From Ornithodoros turicata (Eukaryota > Arthropoda > Arachnida > Ixodida > Argasidae), in assembly GCF_037126465.1 (NCBI RefSeq), contig NC_088209.1, positions 10,424,052 through 10,488,051 on the forward strand: a DNA stretch of 64,000 nt, in the 5' to 3' direction. The translations under genes and the position numbers were made by a program. Under the pieces are notes generated by a model. It saw only the letters and a list, made by a program, of their open reading frames with translations, was not told the origin of the DNA and did no database searches. Below, piece by piece: positions 33,601 through 41,299 of the stretch (within the stretch, counting starts at the first letter, position 1; each line of letters opens with the position of its first letter).

Positions 33601-36532
33601 GTCATTCTTAAGAGTGTAACACCGTCTCACATTCAGCGAAATGAATTTTTCGCACTTTCGTTCTCCTTTAATACCACCGATATTCATTTTTATTAGTACG
33701 CAAATTCAAATGAACTGTTTCTTGCTTCCACAGCTCACCGCATTGAAGAGGTTCTTTACGGTGAGTTGATGCACCTTCTGTTGGCATAATAGTTGATTCT
33801 TCCATACAGGGTGTTTCACGAAAATCCCCCGGCTGAATAATTCGCGAACAGGTGGCGCCATCGATGAAATTTCTTTTTGGTAACAATCCTTGGGACATCG
33901 GCCATGAACTGCGTAGTGAGCGGCTCATTTGCATGCGCTCACTGGTTAAATGAACATCCAAACTTTTAAATTGTACTTCGCACGCGTACGGAACCTCTGT
34001 TTTACGCATCGGGACCTTCAGCGAAAACTACACTCTTAAAAATGAACTTCACCTCATAGCTCGGTCTCAGCCAACCATCATCTCGGATGATATCGTTATC
34101 TGGCCTGATTGGTTGAAAACAGGAGGCGCACGCCTTTTCTGTGACAATTATGGCCAGCATAAGTGTCACAGAAAAGGCGTACGTCTCCTGTTTCCATCAA
34201 ATCAGGGCAGATAACGATATCATTCGAGATGATGGTTGGCTAAGAACGTGCTATGAGGTGAAGTTCATTTTTAAGAGTGCATTGCAAGACAAAAGAAACG
34301 CGTCGACACTTAGTGATCTTTCCGAGTAATTAACCGGTTTCGGTTTACATATTTCTTGCGCAGAGCAGTGCACCAATGCGCTCTTTGGATCAACTATCCG
34401 ACTGTTAACTTCGTAATCATCCGCCTGGTTGACGCAGGGGGTGACGGAGGATAAGGAACAGCCGCAAGACCGCAGGAGACGCTTTGGTGTCCCTTCTTCT
34501 CTACAGGCTGCGCCTCCCGTTTTCAACAAATTAGGAGAGAACGTTATCATTCGGGATGATGGTTGGCTAGGAGGAATGTTGCGGAAGGGTCGATCCATTG
34601 AATTCCAGTACCATTCCGAGGAGTGGTCGCGATTCGAAATTCTATTCCTTTTAATTCCTCAGAATGAAAACCTGGGCTCATTCTCATTCTACCCAAGAAA
34701 AGGACATTCCCATTCCCACTCCGGGGCTAACGTGATGCACTATATAAGTTATTAACTGGTGCACTGATCAGTGCAAAAAGAAAAAAGAAAGAAGAAAAAG
34801 ATAAGAAACATGTAACGGGGATACTAGATATCACACCAAGAACAAACGCACAACAACACGTATACTGATCTATTTTGATGAATTTTATGTTCATTTTTTT
34901 CGAACATTAACTTCTTATACCTACAATCTTAAAAAAAGGGTGTACTTTAACTCCTTTTTTTGCCACATATATAACACCCTTTTGGAGAATACAATTACGC
35001 TCAAAAGGGTGTCTCCTCACACCCTCAAGGGAGTAGTATAACACATTTCTCCCTGCTGGAGAGTAATATTACTCCCCGGCAGGGAGAACGTGTTATGCTA
35101 CTCCCTCGAGGGAGTGAGGAGACACCCTTTTGAGCGTAATTGTACTGGCTATTCCGAATCTTCCGTCGCTCCCGTGCATGAACCAGGTGCACTCTAAGAA
35201 AAAAAAGAGTAAAACGGGGAGTAATTGCAGCTTCTACTCCCCTAGTCTGCCCAATTACTCCCCATTTTAGTCCCCTAACCCCACATTTAGTCCCGACATT
35301 TACTCCCCAGAACTGCAAATTGTCATTAAACTTCGCGAATGGTCTGCTGACTGCAACTATCTAGGTAAATATGTGCCCTTGGTCAATTTGAACGACATAA
35401 GGCTCTATAACTCAGACAACGTAGCAAATTTCCAGCCACACAGAGTAAGAAACAGTTAGCGCATCTTTCTTTGCAAAATTGTGCCCTAGTATGGCGCAAG
35501 ATTTTATATCACTCGATATATCACGGTTGACGGTTTGCTTAAAAGTATTTTCATGCACGCACACCAATTATCTACCTGGGACTCTTACAACAGAGCGTGA
35601 AATGCAGTCTCCATCCTGTGACATTGATTTACTCGTGTGCATTTACTTCCCAAAGGGACTATTTTTTGTGGAAATGCATTTAGTCCCCAAAAGGAGTAAA
35701 ATTACTCCTCTTTTCTAAAAGTGTTTGACCACGAAATTGAGAGCAGGATGGCTGATCCAAAGAGCGCATTGGTGCACTGCTCCGCGCAAGAAATATGGAA
35801 ACCGAAACTGATCAATTACTTAGAAAAATCACGAAGTGTCGACGTGTTTTTTTTCTTGCAATGTCCCTCGCTGAAGGTCCCGATGCGTAAAACGGAGGTT
35901 CCGTAAGCGTGCGAAGTAAAATTTAAAAGTTAGGATGTTTATCTAATTAGTGAGCGTATGCAAATGAGCCGCTCACCACTCAGTTCATGGTCGATGTCCC
36001 AAGAATCTTTATCAAAAAGAAATTTCTTCGATGGCGCCACCTGTTCACGAATTATTCAGCCTGGGGCTTTCGTGAAACACCCTGTATAGCGACGCCGGTA
36101 TGAAGTAAAGCAAAAAAAAAAAAGAAGAAGAAGAAGAATCCATAGTAACAATTCAGGTAGATACAAAGTAAACATCAAGTAGAATGAACAAAGTAAACAT
36201 ACAAGCAATCGTGAGCTACTAAGACATGACGCGCTTTCTTGTTCTATTGAAGACTGCGGGGACCGCCTGTACGCTGTCTCTGATCACATCGGTCGCAAAA
36301 CCGGCTCTGCCTACGGAATCATCCACAAAATCTTCGAAAGATCTACATTCTTTTTTTTTTTTTAGCGACTAAACTAGAGGAACTTTTCAACATCATGTTC
36401 ACTGACGCGCTAGTTCTGCGAAGATGGAATCATTGCATCTTTTTACAGGAAGGTGAAATCGAAGAACTGCACGAACTTGCGAATCAGTGCGACGCTGCTG
36501 CACAACACAGCCATGGTCAGGACCCCCACTAA
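21581..36532 (+). CDS. Microplusin/hebraein-like secreted antimicrobial peptide gene (4 coding exons)
   Basis: Joined exons 21581-21656, 31041-31102, 32631-32720 and 36380-36532 encode about 126 residues: a signal peptide of about 19 residues, then a mature chain starting HHLDLC. Six cysteines follow, with 12, 21, 4 and 5 residues between the first five, which is the spacing I recall for tick microplusin. The tail is His-rich and ends GQDPH. Family members are secreted into haemolymph and inhibit microbes by binding copper or iron through terminal histidines; that role is inferred here. All junctions have AG/GT ends and matching phases (1, 0, 0). The C5-C6 interval is 41 residues, 14 longer than the family value I recall; the excess is codons 10-23 of exon 4. 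The introns are about 9.4, 1.5 and 3.7 kb and are filled with transposons. Family assignment is firm; exon 4 structure is less certain. Confidence 0.82.
22084..22295 (+). mobile_element. tRNA-derived SINE
   Basis: The tRNA-like head has an A-box region (GTGGCATAGTGGTTAGGATG) and a B box, GGTTCGAATCC (22141-22151). A body follows with CTGCGGTTTTCCCTTGGTTT and a pyrimidine-rich end. It lies in intron 1 and abuts the fold-back at 22296. Confidence 0.75.
22296..23010. mobile_element. Long fold-back element
   Basis: Bases 22296-22560 and 22735-23010 are inverted copies (for example AAGTACTTTTTGTTAACTTG against CAAGTTAACCAAAAGTACTT, and CACACAGAACTGTAGC against ACAGTTCTGTGTAG). A spacer of about 170 bases separates them. 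It is in intron 1. Confidence 0.7.
23010..23732. other. Intron 1 sequence without recognised features
   Basis: It contains a run of 11 A (23618-23628) and no defined repeat ends. Confidence 0.35.
23736..23951. mobile_element. MITE with GGCCNNGTTTCACCAA ends and CTA duplication
   Basis: The ends GGCCCAGTTTCACCAA and (inverse) GGCCGTGTTTCACCAA are flanked by CTA at 23733-23735 and 23952-23954. A 3-bp duplication suggests the PIF/Harbinger group; this is inference. Confidence 0.65.
24631..24868. mobile_element. MITE-A, second-centre type
   Basis: The arms start CACTGTTAAAACAGAACTTC and end GTTCTGTTTTAACAGTG. The centre carries AGGCGCCTATCT and its inverse in place of the usual GGCGTACGCC. The hairpin pairs nearly end to end. 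Confidence 0.75.
24897..25144. mobile_element. MITE-A copy
   Basis: TA-CACTCTTCAAAATGAACT...TTATTTTTAAGAGTG. The centre has GGCGTACGCC on both sides of a short loop. Lies in intron 1 of the microplusin-like gene. Confidence 0.8.
25285..26000 (-). repeat. Dispersed repeat H, copy 2 (reverse)
   Basis: The longest copy, reading on the minus strand from AAGTCGTTTTTAACGCCCTG to sequence near the AAATTTG at 25275. It lies in intron 1 of the microplusin-like gene. Open frames in it are short and inconsistent between copies, so coding is not supported. Confidence 0.6.
26394..26642. mobile_element. MITE-A copy with TA flanks
   Basis: CACTCTTAAAAATGAACTTC start, CGAAGAGTG end, TA on both sides. The arms pair through GATTTGTTGAAAACG and its inverse. 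Confidence 0.82.
26643..27255. other. Intron 1 sequence without recognised features
   Basis: Short A/C-rich stretch AACACAAACACACCAACC near 26874. Otherwise unremarkable. Confidence 0.35.
27256..28540. mobile_element. Long-TIR element CAGGGTGTTTCACG, copy 1
   Basis: The arms of about 500 bases (27256-27745 and 28095-28540) are inverted copies, starting CAGGGTGTTTCACGAAAAT and ending ATTTTCGTGAAACACTCTG. A MITE-A sits in the middle (27802-28089). No transposase. It is in intron 1. Confidence 0.78.
27802..28089. mobile_element. MITE-A variant inside the long-TIR element
   Basis: CACTCGTAAAAATTAACTGC...TTTTCAAGAGTG with TA on both sides. The centre differs from other copies: AGAGGCGCCGCATTTT followed by unpaired sequence containing ACAACAACAACAAC. 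Confidence 0.7.
28905..28975 (+). promoter_or_regulatory. TATA-box-like segment with a donor-like site downstream
   Basis: GGCTATAAAACCACG at 28915-28929 is a strong TATA-like match, followed about 45 bases later by GGAAAGTAAGCAAGG, which resembles a splice donor. It could be an alternative upstream promoter for the gene whose intron it lies in, or chance. Confidence 0.25.
29256..29525. repeat. Fold-back palindrome
   Basis: The left arm (AACGGAAACATCTCCTTGAG, GAACAACGAAGAGGGAAACT, GACGACACGAGACAAGAACC) and the inverse right arm (GGTTCTTGTCCCGTGTCGTC...) pair over about 100 bases. The centre contains repeats of CTCGACTCGACAAAAAC and TGTTCGACTCAAAACTCG. Confidence 0.7.
29618..29652 (+). repeat. 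AAAT microsatellite
   Basis: Tandem AAAT/AATA units directly after the fold-back's right flank. Confidence 0.85.
29933..30171. mobile_element. MITE-A copy, nearly perfect hairpin
   Basis: TA-flanked CACTCTTAAAAATGAACT...CATTTTTAAGAGTG. The arms pair almost without mismatch through GGCGTACGCC and TGTCACAA. In intron 1 of the microplusin-like gene. Confidence 0.85.
30549..30790 (+). mobile_element. MITE-A left end joined to a LINE tail
   Basis: Bases 30549-30584 are the first 36 bases of MITE-A (CACTCTAGAAACAGAACTTC). From about 30590 a T-rich retroposon tail follows, with GGGAATAACAAGCCTGCGT, TGGCTGACCTTTCC and AATAAATCC. Lies in intron 1 of the microplusin-like gene. Confidence 0.5.
30876..30906 (+). 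repeat. TG microsatellite
   Basis: About 14 TG units, with one TGCG interruption at the end, upstream of exon 2. Confidence 0.85.
31041..31102 (+). CDS. Microplusin-like gene, exon 2
   Basis: The acceptor is CCAATTCTAG and the exon supplies AC to complete an Asp codon split with exon 1. The encoded stretch runs DKDDQELRDQLQC and then QRNQATAE. The second cysteine falls 12 residues after the first. The donor GAG/GTAAGTGA is a near-perfect consensus and leaves phase 0. An in-frame TAG upstream rules out a longer exon in this frame. Confidence 0.83.
31234..31829. mobile_element. TIR element with CCGTATTTT...AAAATACGG ends
   Basis: TA flanks (31232-31233, 31830-31831). The ends CCGTATTTTCTGGTGTATAA and (inverse) CCGTATTTTTCGGTGTATAA are followed by repeated TATAACGCGCACC words. 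It resembles a widespread animal MITE type. Located in intron 2. Confidence 0.75.
32631..32720 (+). CDS. Microplusin-like gene, exon 3 (cysteines 3-5)
   Basis: The acceptor is CAAACGATAG and the donor is TTC/GTAAGA, both phase 0. Thirty codons include LQCDSDLCSIRKMC, giving Cys-x4-Cys-x5-Cys. Together with exon 2, the Cys2-Cys3 gap is 21 residues. The RKMC motif is characteristic of microplusin-type peptides. This is the exon that identifies the family. Confidence 0.86.
32983..33231. mobile_element. MITE-A copy, nearly perfect hairpin
   Basis: TA-flanked CACTCTTAAAAATGAACT...CATTTTTAAGAGTG with GGCGTACGCC arms. In intron 3, about 260 bases after exon 3. Confidence 0.85.
33396..33616. mobile_element. 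MITE-A, diverged copy
   Basis: GAGAGCTTCACCGTAAAGCA, GATTTGTTGAAAACGTGGCG, then GCGTACGCCCCCTG and CATTCTTAAGAGTGTA. The left arm has a deletion of about 25 bases and the right arm an A-rich insertion. Confidence 0.7.
34031..34279. mobile_element. MITE-A copy nested in the long-TIR element
   Basis: CACTCTTAAAAATGAACTTC...CATTTTTAAGAGTG, left TA present and right flank CA. It interrupts the arm at the point equivalent to AAAATATTGC in copy 1 (27475-27482). Confidence 0.83.
34509..34580. mobile_element. MITE-A right-arm fragment
   Basis: GCGCCTCCCGTTTTCAACAA through GATGATGGTTGGCTAGGAG, then unrelated sequence. Confidence 0.65.
34580..34740. repeat. ATTCC/GGAAT-rich repeat remnant
   Basis: Words GAATTCCAGTACCATTCC, TTTTAATTCCTCAGAATG and CATTCCCATTCCCACTCC suggest a decayed MITE. 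Ends were not found. Confidence 0.35.
34924..35147. mobile_element. CACTCTT-type palindromic MITE, truncated
   Basis: CAATCTTAAAAAAAGGGTGT, then CTCACACCCTCAAGGGAGTA and its inverse CTACTCCCTCGAGGGAGTGAG. The right end is lost at TTGTACTGGC. It is related in design to 11343-11596. Confidence 0.65.
35190..35723. mobile_element. CACTCTAAG-ended element
   Basis: The ends CACTCTAAGAAAAAAAAGAG and (inverse) CACTTTTAGAAAAGAGGAG have GGAGTAATT/TTACTCCC subterminal words on both sides. It interrupts the long-TIR element's right arm. Confidence 0.65.
36380..36532 (+). CDS. Microplusin-like gene, terminal exon 4
   Basis: Fifty codons and a TAA stop at 36530-36532. The conserved end reads EIEELHELANQC followed by an Ala/His/Gln-rich tail ending DPH. 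A long T-run ends in AG at 36365, but phase-0 reading from there meets a TAG at 36375; the AG at 36378-36379 keeps the frame open. A second acceptor-like site, TTTTTACAG, ends at 36448. The 14 codons between 36407 and 36448 have no counterpart in the family as I recall it and include an extra Cys. The true exon could therefore start at 36449, with a small exon missing from this model. Confidence 0.68.
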   Translation, partial: ELFNIMFTDALVLRRWNHCIFLQEGEIEELHELANQCDAAAQHSHGQDPH

Positions 36533-36779
36533 GGTAATTATGAGTTTCTGAACTAATATTATTGACCAACGATGATTAAACCCTGTACAAAAATTACGAA
36601 GTCGGTACGTGGCATAGTGAGAATATTAAGCGACTGTACTGATGGTGTATTCCACTGGTCGTCCCGATACTCCGAACTGGAGCGGGTCAGACCGCATGTC
36701 ACTCCGCCTCCGAGTCGGAGGTATTCCATGTCTAGTGTGACGGCGCCATTCGATTTGACACTTAAAATCTTCATACCCG

Positions 36780-37015
36780 AACGGATTTATGCAAGACTCT
36801 CGCCCCCCTCTCTCTCAGAAAATTGTTTGGTCCCTGGCCACAACGCTCTGCCCTCAAGGCTCTCTTCACATTACTCGACACCACAGGACTTCGATCCTTA
36901 CGGTGAAGGTGCTCATTATTTCTTTCCCCGCATCACCACCAGCAATGGGGTAGGGTATCGCCGCCGACGATGGAACTCCCCAGCCATCATCCCGTAATAA
37001 AGTTGTTGCAAGACG
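36780..37015 (+). mobile_element. LINE 3' end (ORF2 C-terminus and tail)
   Basis: The frame WPQRSALKALFTLLDTTGLR ending at TGA (36901-36903) parallels the C-terminus of the LINE at 58200. The tail carries AATAAA at 36996-37001 followed by GTTGTTG. It lies about 250 bases after the microplusin-like stop codon, so this AATAAA could also serve that gene. Confidence 0.6.
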
Positions 37016-37284
37016 CACTGTAATCCATCATAAGTAAGCGACACTCGGTTCCACAAATCCCTCCAGAGACCAGTTTCCCAAGGAGAGTTTGGGCAGCGGT
37101 GACCATGTCATCTCCATGCGCCAATTGTTTACCTATGAAAGCATACGCACACCTCACGATCTTCCCGCCATGCTTTTCGCCTGTACATTGTGAAGACGCA
37201 CAGCAGTACCACTAGTGTACGTCAGCCGGACGCTTCCTCACGCAATTGCTGCGCGCAAAAATTGGCAGTCTGCTGCCATCACAC

Positions 37285-37321
37285 GGCTGCGTGCGTGTGT
37301 GCGTGCGTGTGTGTGTGTGTA
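37285..37321 (+). repeat. TG/CG-containing microsatellite
   Basis: Alternating GTGCGTGTG units passing into pure GT. Confidence 0.8.
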
Positions 37322-38601
37322 CCTAAAAATCGTTAATTAACTTTTTAATTATAAAAGCTACGAAGTTGTCCCAATGAGGACATCTGTTCCTTTCGGTGGC
37401 CTGATATCGTAGCCGTTTTCAGAAGAAAAATCCCTTCGGTAGATCGTCCGCAAAAAATTCATGAAGAAACAATATTTTTTCTTTTTTTCTTCAATCGCTC
37501 CATGGTGTGGCACGCGCGAGTCTGATATATTTCAGATTGGAGCCTCGTAACGAAATCAAAGCTCTGCACTACGAGAACAAGCGCGAAATTAACATAGCAG
37601 GTAACAACTTACGTGGACATTTTTGGTGCCCTTTTAATTACGCGTTCGTGTTGTTCCGCTCGATGCTTGCGTGATCGCGCCACATAATAGAACATTACTT
37701 ATAGTAACACCTGAGGTGGGAGATTTATAATTTGAATAGCATCGTAGTTTCAAGTATCGTCTCTCTTGTTTGTGTAGCGTTAAGATGAAGTATCCAGGGA
37801 AGAGGCCACAACAAGTGGAGCCTTCGAAGACCAACAAGTTTGTGCACGGTTGAATGTACGCATGTCACCCATTGGAGATGATTTATTAATAAAATGTAAT
37901 GTACGCCTAGCGATGCACACGTCTGCTTTCATGAACGGAAGCAACACACATGCTACAGTGGTACCAGCAGATATAGCTGCGATGAATACGCAAAATATGC
38001 AACACGCCGCACTTCTGAAGATGTCGCACAAGTGGAATCGGCACCCTATCATATCACGAACACTAGTCGGGTCTCAAACTTAAACGCTGAAACCACTCGG
38101 GTAATGTAAGGATAGTGTCAACACCACGTATAGATAAAGGAGGCCTGCGCGCTCGTCGACTTGGCGTAACAATTAAGTGTCGGCCAATCAGGATCGTGTT
38201 TTCAACGCCAGTAGCCAATCACGAACGTGCTTTCTGCTGTCGTGGCTATGGAGAAGAACCACCGTCGTCTGCGAGTTGTGATTGAACGTCCCTGCGTATT
38301 AAATGGGAAAACGTGGAAATAAAGCGCATCACGCCGCATCACATCATCAAAGCGCCATCACCATCATCAATCCATCAATCTTTCTCAAAAGTGATATTCT
38401 GGAAAGCGTCTTGCACTTTTTGTCTAATTATTTAGGTCTGCAGGTTCCAGGTGAGCTGCAATCATATGCGGGTTCTTGAGTTCGCAGAACGGTGAATCAC
38501 AGCAGCAGACAATTTTGACTATATATGTCCACGTTGCGAAGGATGGAGAGGAGGCAATGTGCAGGCTTTCTCTATCTAGTTGGTGTAGGTAATGTTACGT
38601 A
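37322..38601. other. No gene recognised
   Basis: ATCATC-rich bases at 38340-38385 may be a retroposon tail. Frames of 77-90 codons at 37780-38083 overlap on both strands and are not supported. Confidence 0.3.
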
Positions 38602-38850
38602 CACTGTTAGAAATGAACTTTACCACATAGCACGCTCCTAGCCAACCATAATCTCTAATGATACCGTTACCTGCCCTGATTTGTTGAAAACGGGGGGCGT
38701 ACGCCTTTTTGGTGACAATTAGGAACAGCATAAGTGTCACAGAAAAGGCGTATGCCTCCCGTTTTCAACGAGTCACGGCAGATTACAATATCATTAGAGA
38801 TTATGGTTGGCTAGCAGCGTGCTATGTGGTGAAGTTCATTTTTAAGAGTG
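38602..38850. mobile_element. MITE-A copy
   Basis: TA-flanked CACTGTTAGAAATGAACT...CATTTTTAAGAGTG with GGCGTACGCC and its inverse GGCGTATGCC. It is downstream of the microplusin-like gene. Confidence 0.82.
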
Positions 38851-38979
38851 TAGGACACTAAACGTTTTTGATTCACAAGGAAAGTTCATTGTATTATCCG
38901 CAAATACTATCTTCGTCGATGTTACTCGCGATCCCGGCATTTATCGTCTTGACCGCTTCTTACCTTTTGTTCACCATGT

Positions 38980-39130
38980 CAACAAAAGTCCAGGGAAGAG
39001 TAACGGACGTATTTTCGTTGCCGTTTCCATTTTCGTTACTGCTGTATTTTAGTTTCCGTTATCCATTTCTGATACCAGCATTTTAATTTCGTTTCCGTTA
39101 CGTTCTTCCTACTGTTTCCGGTAATGGAAC
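38980..39130. repeat. CGTTTCCGTTA-rich repeat remnant
   Basis: Repeated TTTCCGTTA/CGTTACTG words typical of a decayed hAT-like MITE. No ends were defined. Confidence 0.35.
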
Positions 39131-39204
39131 GGCTGTTACAGAGCTGCGGGAGGATAGTGCGTCCGGCTCTGTCAACACCCTGTTTTGCCAAGTCACTGGA
39201 AATG

Positions 39205-39284
39205 ACGCCAAAGGTACTACGTAATTACCCTAATTTATACACCGTTGTGTAAAAATTAGGGTAATTACGTAGTACCTTTGGCGT
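39205..39284. repeat. Near-perfect 80-bp palindrome
   Basis: ACGCCAAAGGTACTACGTAA and onward pairs with the inverse arm ending TTGGCGT over about 36 bases around ATACACCGTTGTG. Confidence 0.8.
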
Positions 39285-40369
39285 AAACATAGTGGCTATA
39301 GTCCATTAACACGCCTAATGACTAATTTCAATCACCTTTATCGTCAGCACTGTGGATGTCGATATTCTTATGTCCTGTAGTTTATTTTCGAATACTATCA
39401 AACCTATTGTTTAGCTGTTCATTATATAACGTATCTAGTGTTTGTTATTTCGTTTTAAGTTAGTGTGCACCATTAGGTAGACCTTTCTAGGTTATTCATG
39501 GATACCTTATCAAAAGAAACTTAACACTTGAATGTTCATGCACCTTCCTCTCCGCCTCACGAGTTGGGATATGTTTATGTGATTCCGCTTCATGCTTTGT
39601 CAGGATGAGAACATGCTTTCTATAGTACCAAGTTTATACGTGATTGTGTCTCTTGTTAGTTTTATTTTTGTTAGCAACGGCGGGATGTCCTAACATGCAG
39701 TCATCCGCGAAAAGAGAGGGGGAATGCTTATGTTGCAGGGTAAAGAAGGGAAAGGCTCCAAAGAAGGCACATGCACTATGACAAATCAACTTTCTCCTTC
39801 TTTTGGATCGACGGAACGACGCAGTGGGCCGAGATGATCGGCTTACAAGCGCGGCTACGGTTGACAAATGACTGTTAAAGAAACACTGACGTGACCACCA
39901 AAAATGTTTTCGTTTTTCGGAGCAGAGTGTTCTCCAACGAATAAAATGAGTTCCTGCGAAAGGGCGATGAGTGTAGGTGACCTACAGAGCGAGCGCGAGG
40001 GCTCTGTTCGGCACACCTTCGAAAAAAATCCCTCTCCTCACGAAAAGAGCGCCTCCCAGAGCGAGATGGTACTCCCCTCACGTGACCAGTGACGTACAGC
40101 GGTACAGATCAAGTATGTATAAGTGCCACGTGAGCTCCGGAGAAAAAAGAAAACAAACAGAACACGGAGCCTTCGCCATGTCACGAGAGCATCGTGTTGG
40201 CCGTCTGCGGCTGCTCTCTCCGACTGTTTCTTTTTAATTCGATTGCACTGCGATAATGCATCTCAGGGCGAAAATATTTTGCAATGTGGCTCATGGCGGA
40301 CAGCTTGACAGACGAGGCAGGATTTCGAGCCACATTGAATGTCACCTCATTGCTCCTTTAAAGTAGCAC
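39285..40369. other. No gene recognised
   Basis: Several overlapping short frames (39875-40300), no motif. Confidence 0.3.
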
Positions 40370-40960
40370 AGAAGTCATTTTTAACACCCTGTTTTCTTCC
40401 TATAAAACTGTTAAGTAAGCCAGTAAGATGCACCATGCGAAGTAATTCGTACCACAGAGTCATAATTATCGCAGAAATTCAATTTAAAATACGCCACAAA
40501 AGGCGACCGTGCGCAACCGTGGCGAAGAGCAGTACCAGCCTGTGATCTGCCTGGAACCTCGAGCTGACGCTATAAGGAGAATGCTCGCTGATTGGTCTAG
40601 AGAAATGCTGTCTGCTACTGCTACTGGCTGTTCAGGGTTCTGAAAAAGCCTTTCTCCTGGCTCGGTCATGATTCGGCCGCTCCTTCTATCCCCAATTCTC
40701 CGGGAGAACTGGCAAAACTGGTTCACGGCGGCAAAGGGACGAGGCGCTGACCCCCACTGACTAGCGAACCAGAACGAGTTCCCCTTATAACGTTATCAGT
40801 GGCGTTGCACCATTCCTCCTAATTCCTCGCTATACCTGGAGTGGCGAGTTAAGGGTGAACGCGCGGAGCCATGTTTATGTGACTTTTTCTCTGGGAACCA
40901 AATTGCACACATCAAAGCCTTTCGCGCTATTCGGTAAAATGCCACACACACACTTTCATC
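40370..40960 (+). repeat. Dispersed repeat H, copy 3
   Basis: Matches the reverse of 25320-25980 through GAGAATGCTCGCTGATTGG and CCGGGAGAACTGGCAAAAC to CTTTCGCGCTATTCGG and ACACACACTTTCATCA. Confidence 0.6.
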
Positions 40961-41119
40961 AGACGTCTTAATCTGAAACTTTTTTGGATAGCCCTCTGTA
41001 CTCCTTTAAGAACCGGAGGACGACGAAAAAGTATCAGTAATCAGCCTTTGCGGCGTTGTTGAGAATAAAAATAAACGATTACAAGAAAGAAAAAAAACGA
41101 TGTATTGTTTTCAATGGGT

Positions 41120-41215
41120 GGCTTCCACTGATCTCGATTGTAAAAGGCTGGATCGCGGATAGGGAGCGCGAGCGTGAAGAAACCGGCCGCCATCTTACGG
41201 TGCCCACAACAGCCG
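41120..41215 (+). repeat. Promoter-like repeat, forward copy
   Basis: GTGGCTTCCACTGATCTC, then TGTAAAAGGCTGGATCGCG and GGCCGCCATCTT. A reverse copy lies at 44065-44185 with TATAAAGGCTGGATCGCG and GGCCGCCATGTTGG. Confidence 0.6.
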
Positions 41216-41295
41216 CCGCAGCGATCATGGCAACTTCTTGCAATTACGGTCGTACCAACCGTACTGGCAAGGTTACAGGGCCTAAACTTATACAG
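41183..41295 (+). promoter_or_regulatory. Promoter-like segment with a possible first exon
   Basis: A CpG-rich stretch contains GCCGCCATCTT at 41187-41197 (YY1/initiator-like), a short leader, then ATG at 41227. From there 23 codons stay open (MATSCNYGRTNRTG, KVTGPKLIQ) to a strong donor, CAG/GTGAGT, at 41295. Candidate downstream exons end near 41938 and 42407, but the phases from this ATG do not join cleanly. It may be a non-coding transcript or a promoter carried by the repeat described for 41120-41215. Confidence 0.3.
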
Positions 41296-41299
41296 GTGA

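Larger units (their letters stand above)
33817..36084. mobile_element. Long-TIR element CAGGGTGTTTCACG, copy 2, with nested insertions
   Basis: Outer ends CAGGGTGTTTCACGAAAAT and (inverse) CAGGGTGTTTCACGAAAGC with TA flanks. Compared with copy 1, it is interrupted by MITE-A pieces, an ATTCC-rich remnant (34580-34740) and two CACTCT-ended elements. The 2.27 kb fill most of intron 3 up to 280 bases before exon 4. Confidence 0.78.

Noticed and set aside
36572..36997. 141-codon open frame after the microplusin-like gene.
   Set aside because: Most of it overlaps a LINE C-terminus that reads in another frame.
24631..38850. Regularly recurring hairpins considered as a CRISPR-like array.
   Set aside because: Spacing is irregular, units are 240-250 bases with TA flanks, and the genome is eukaryotic. 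They are MITEs.
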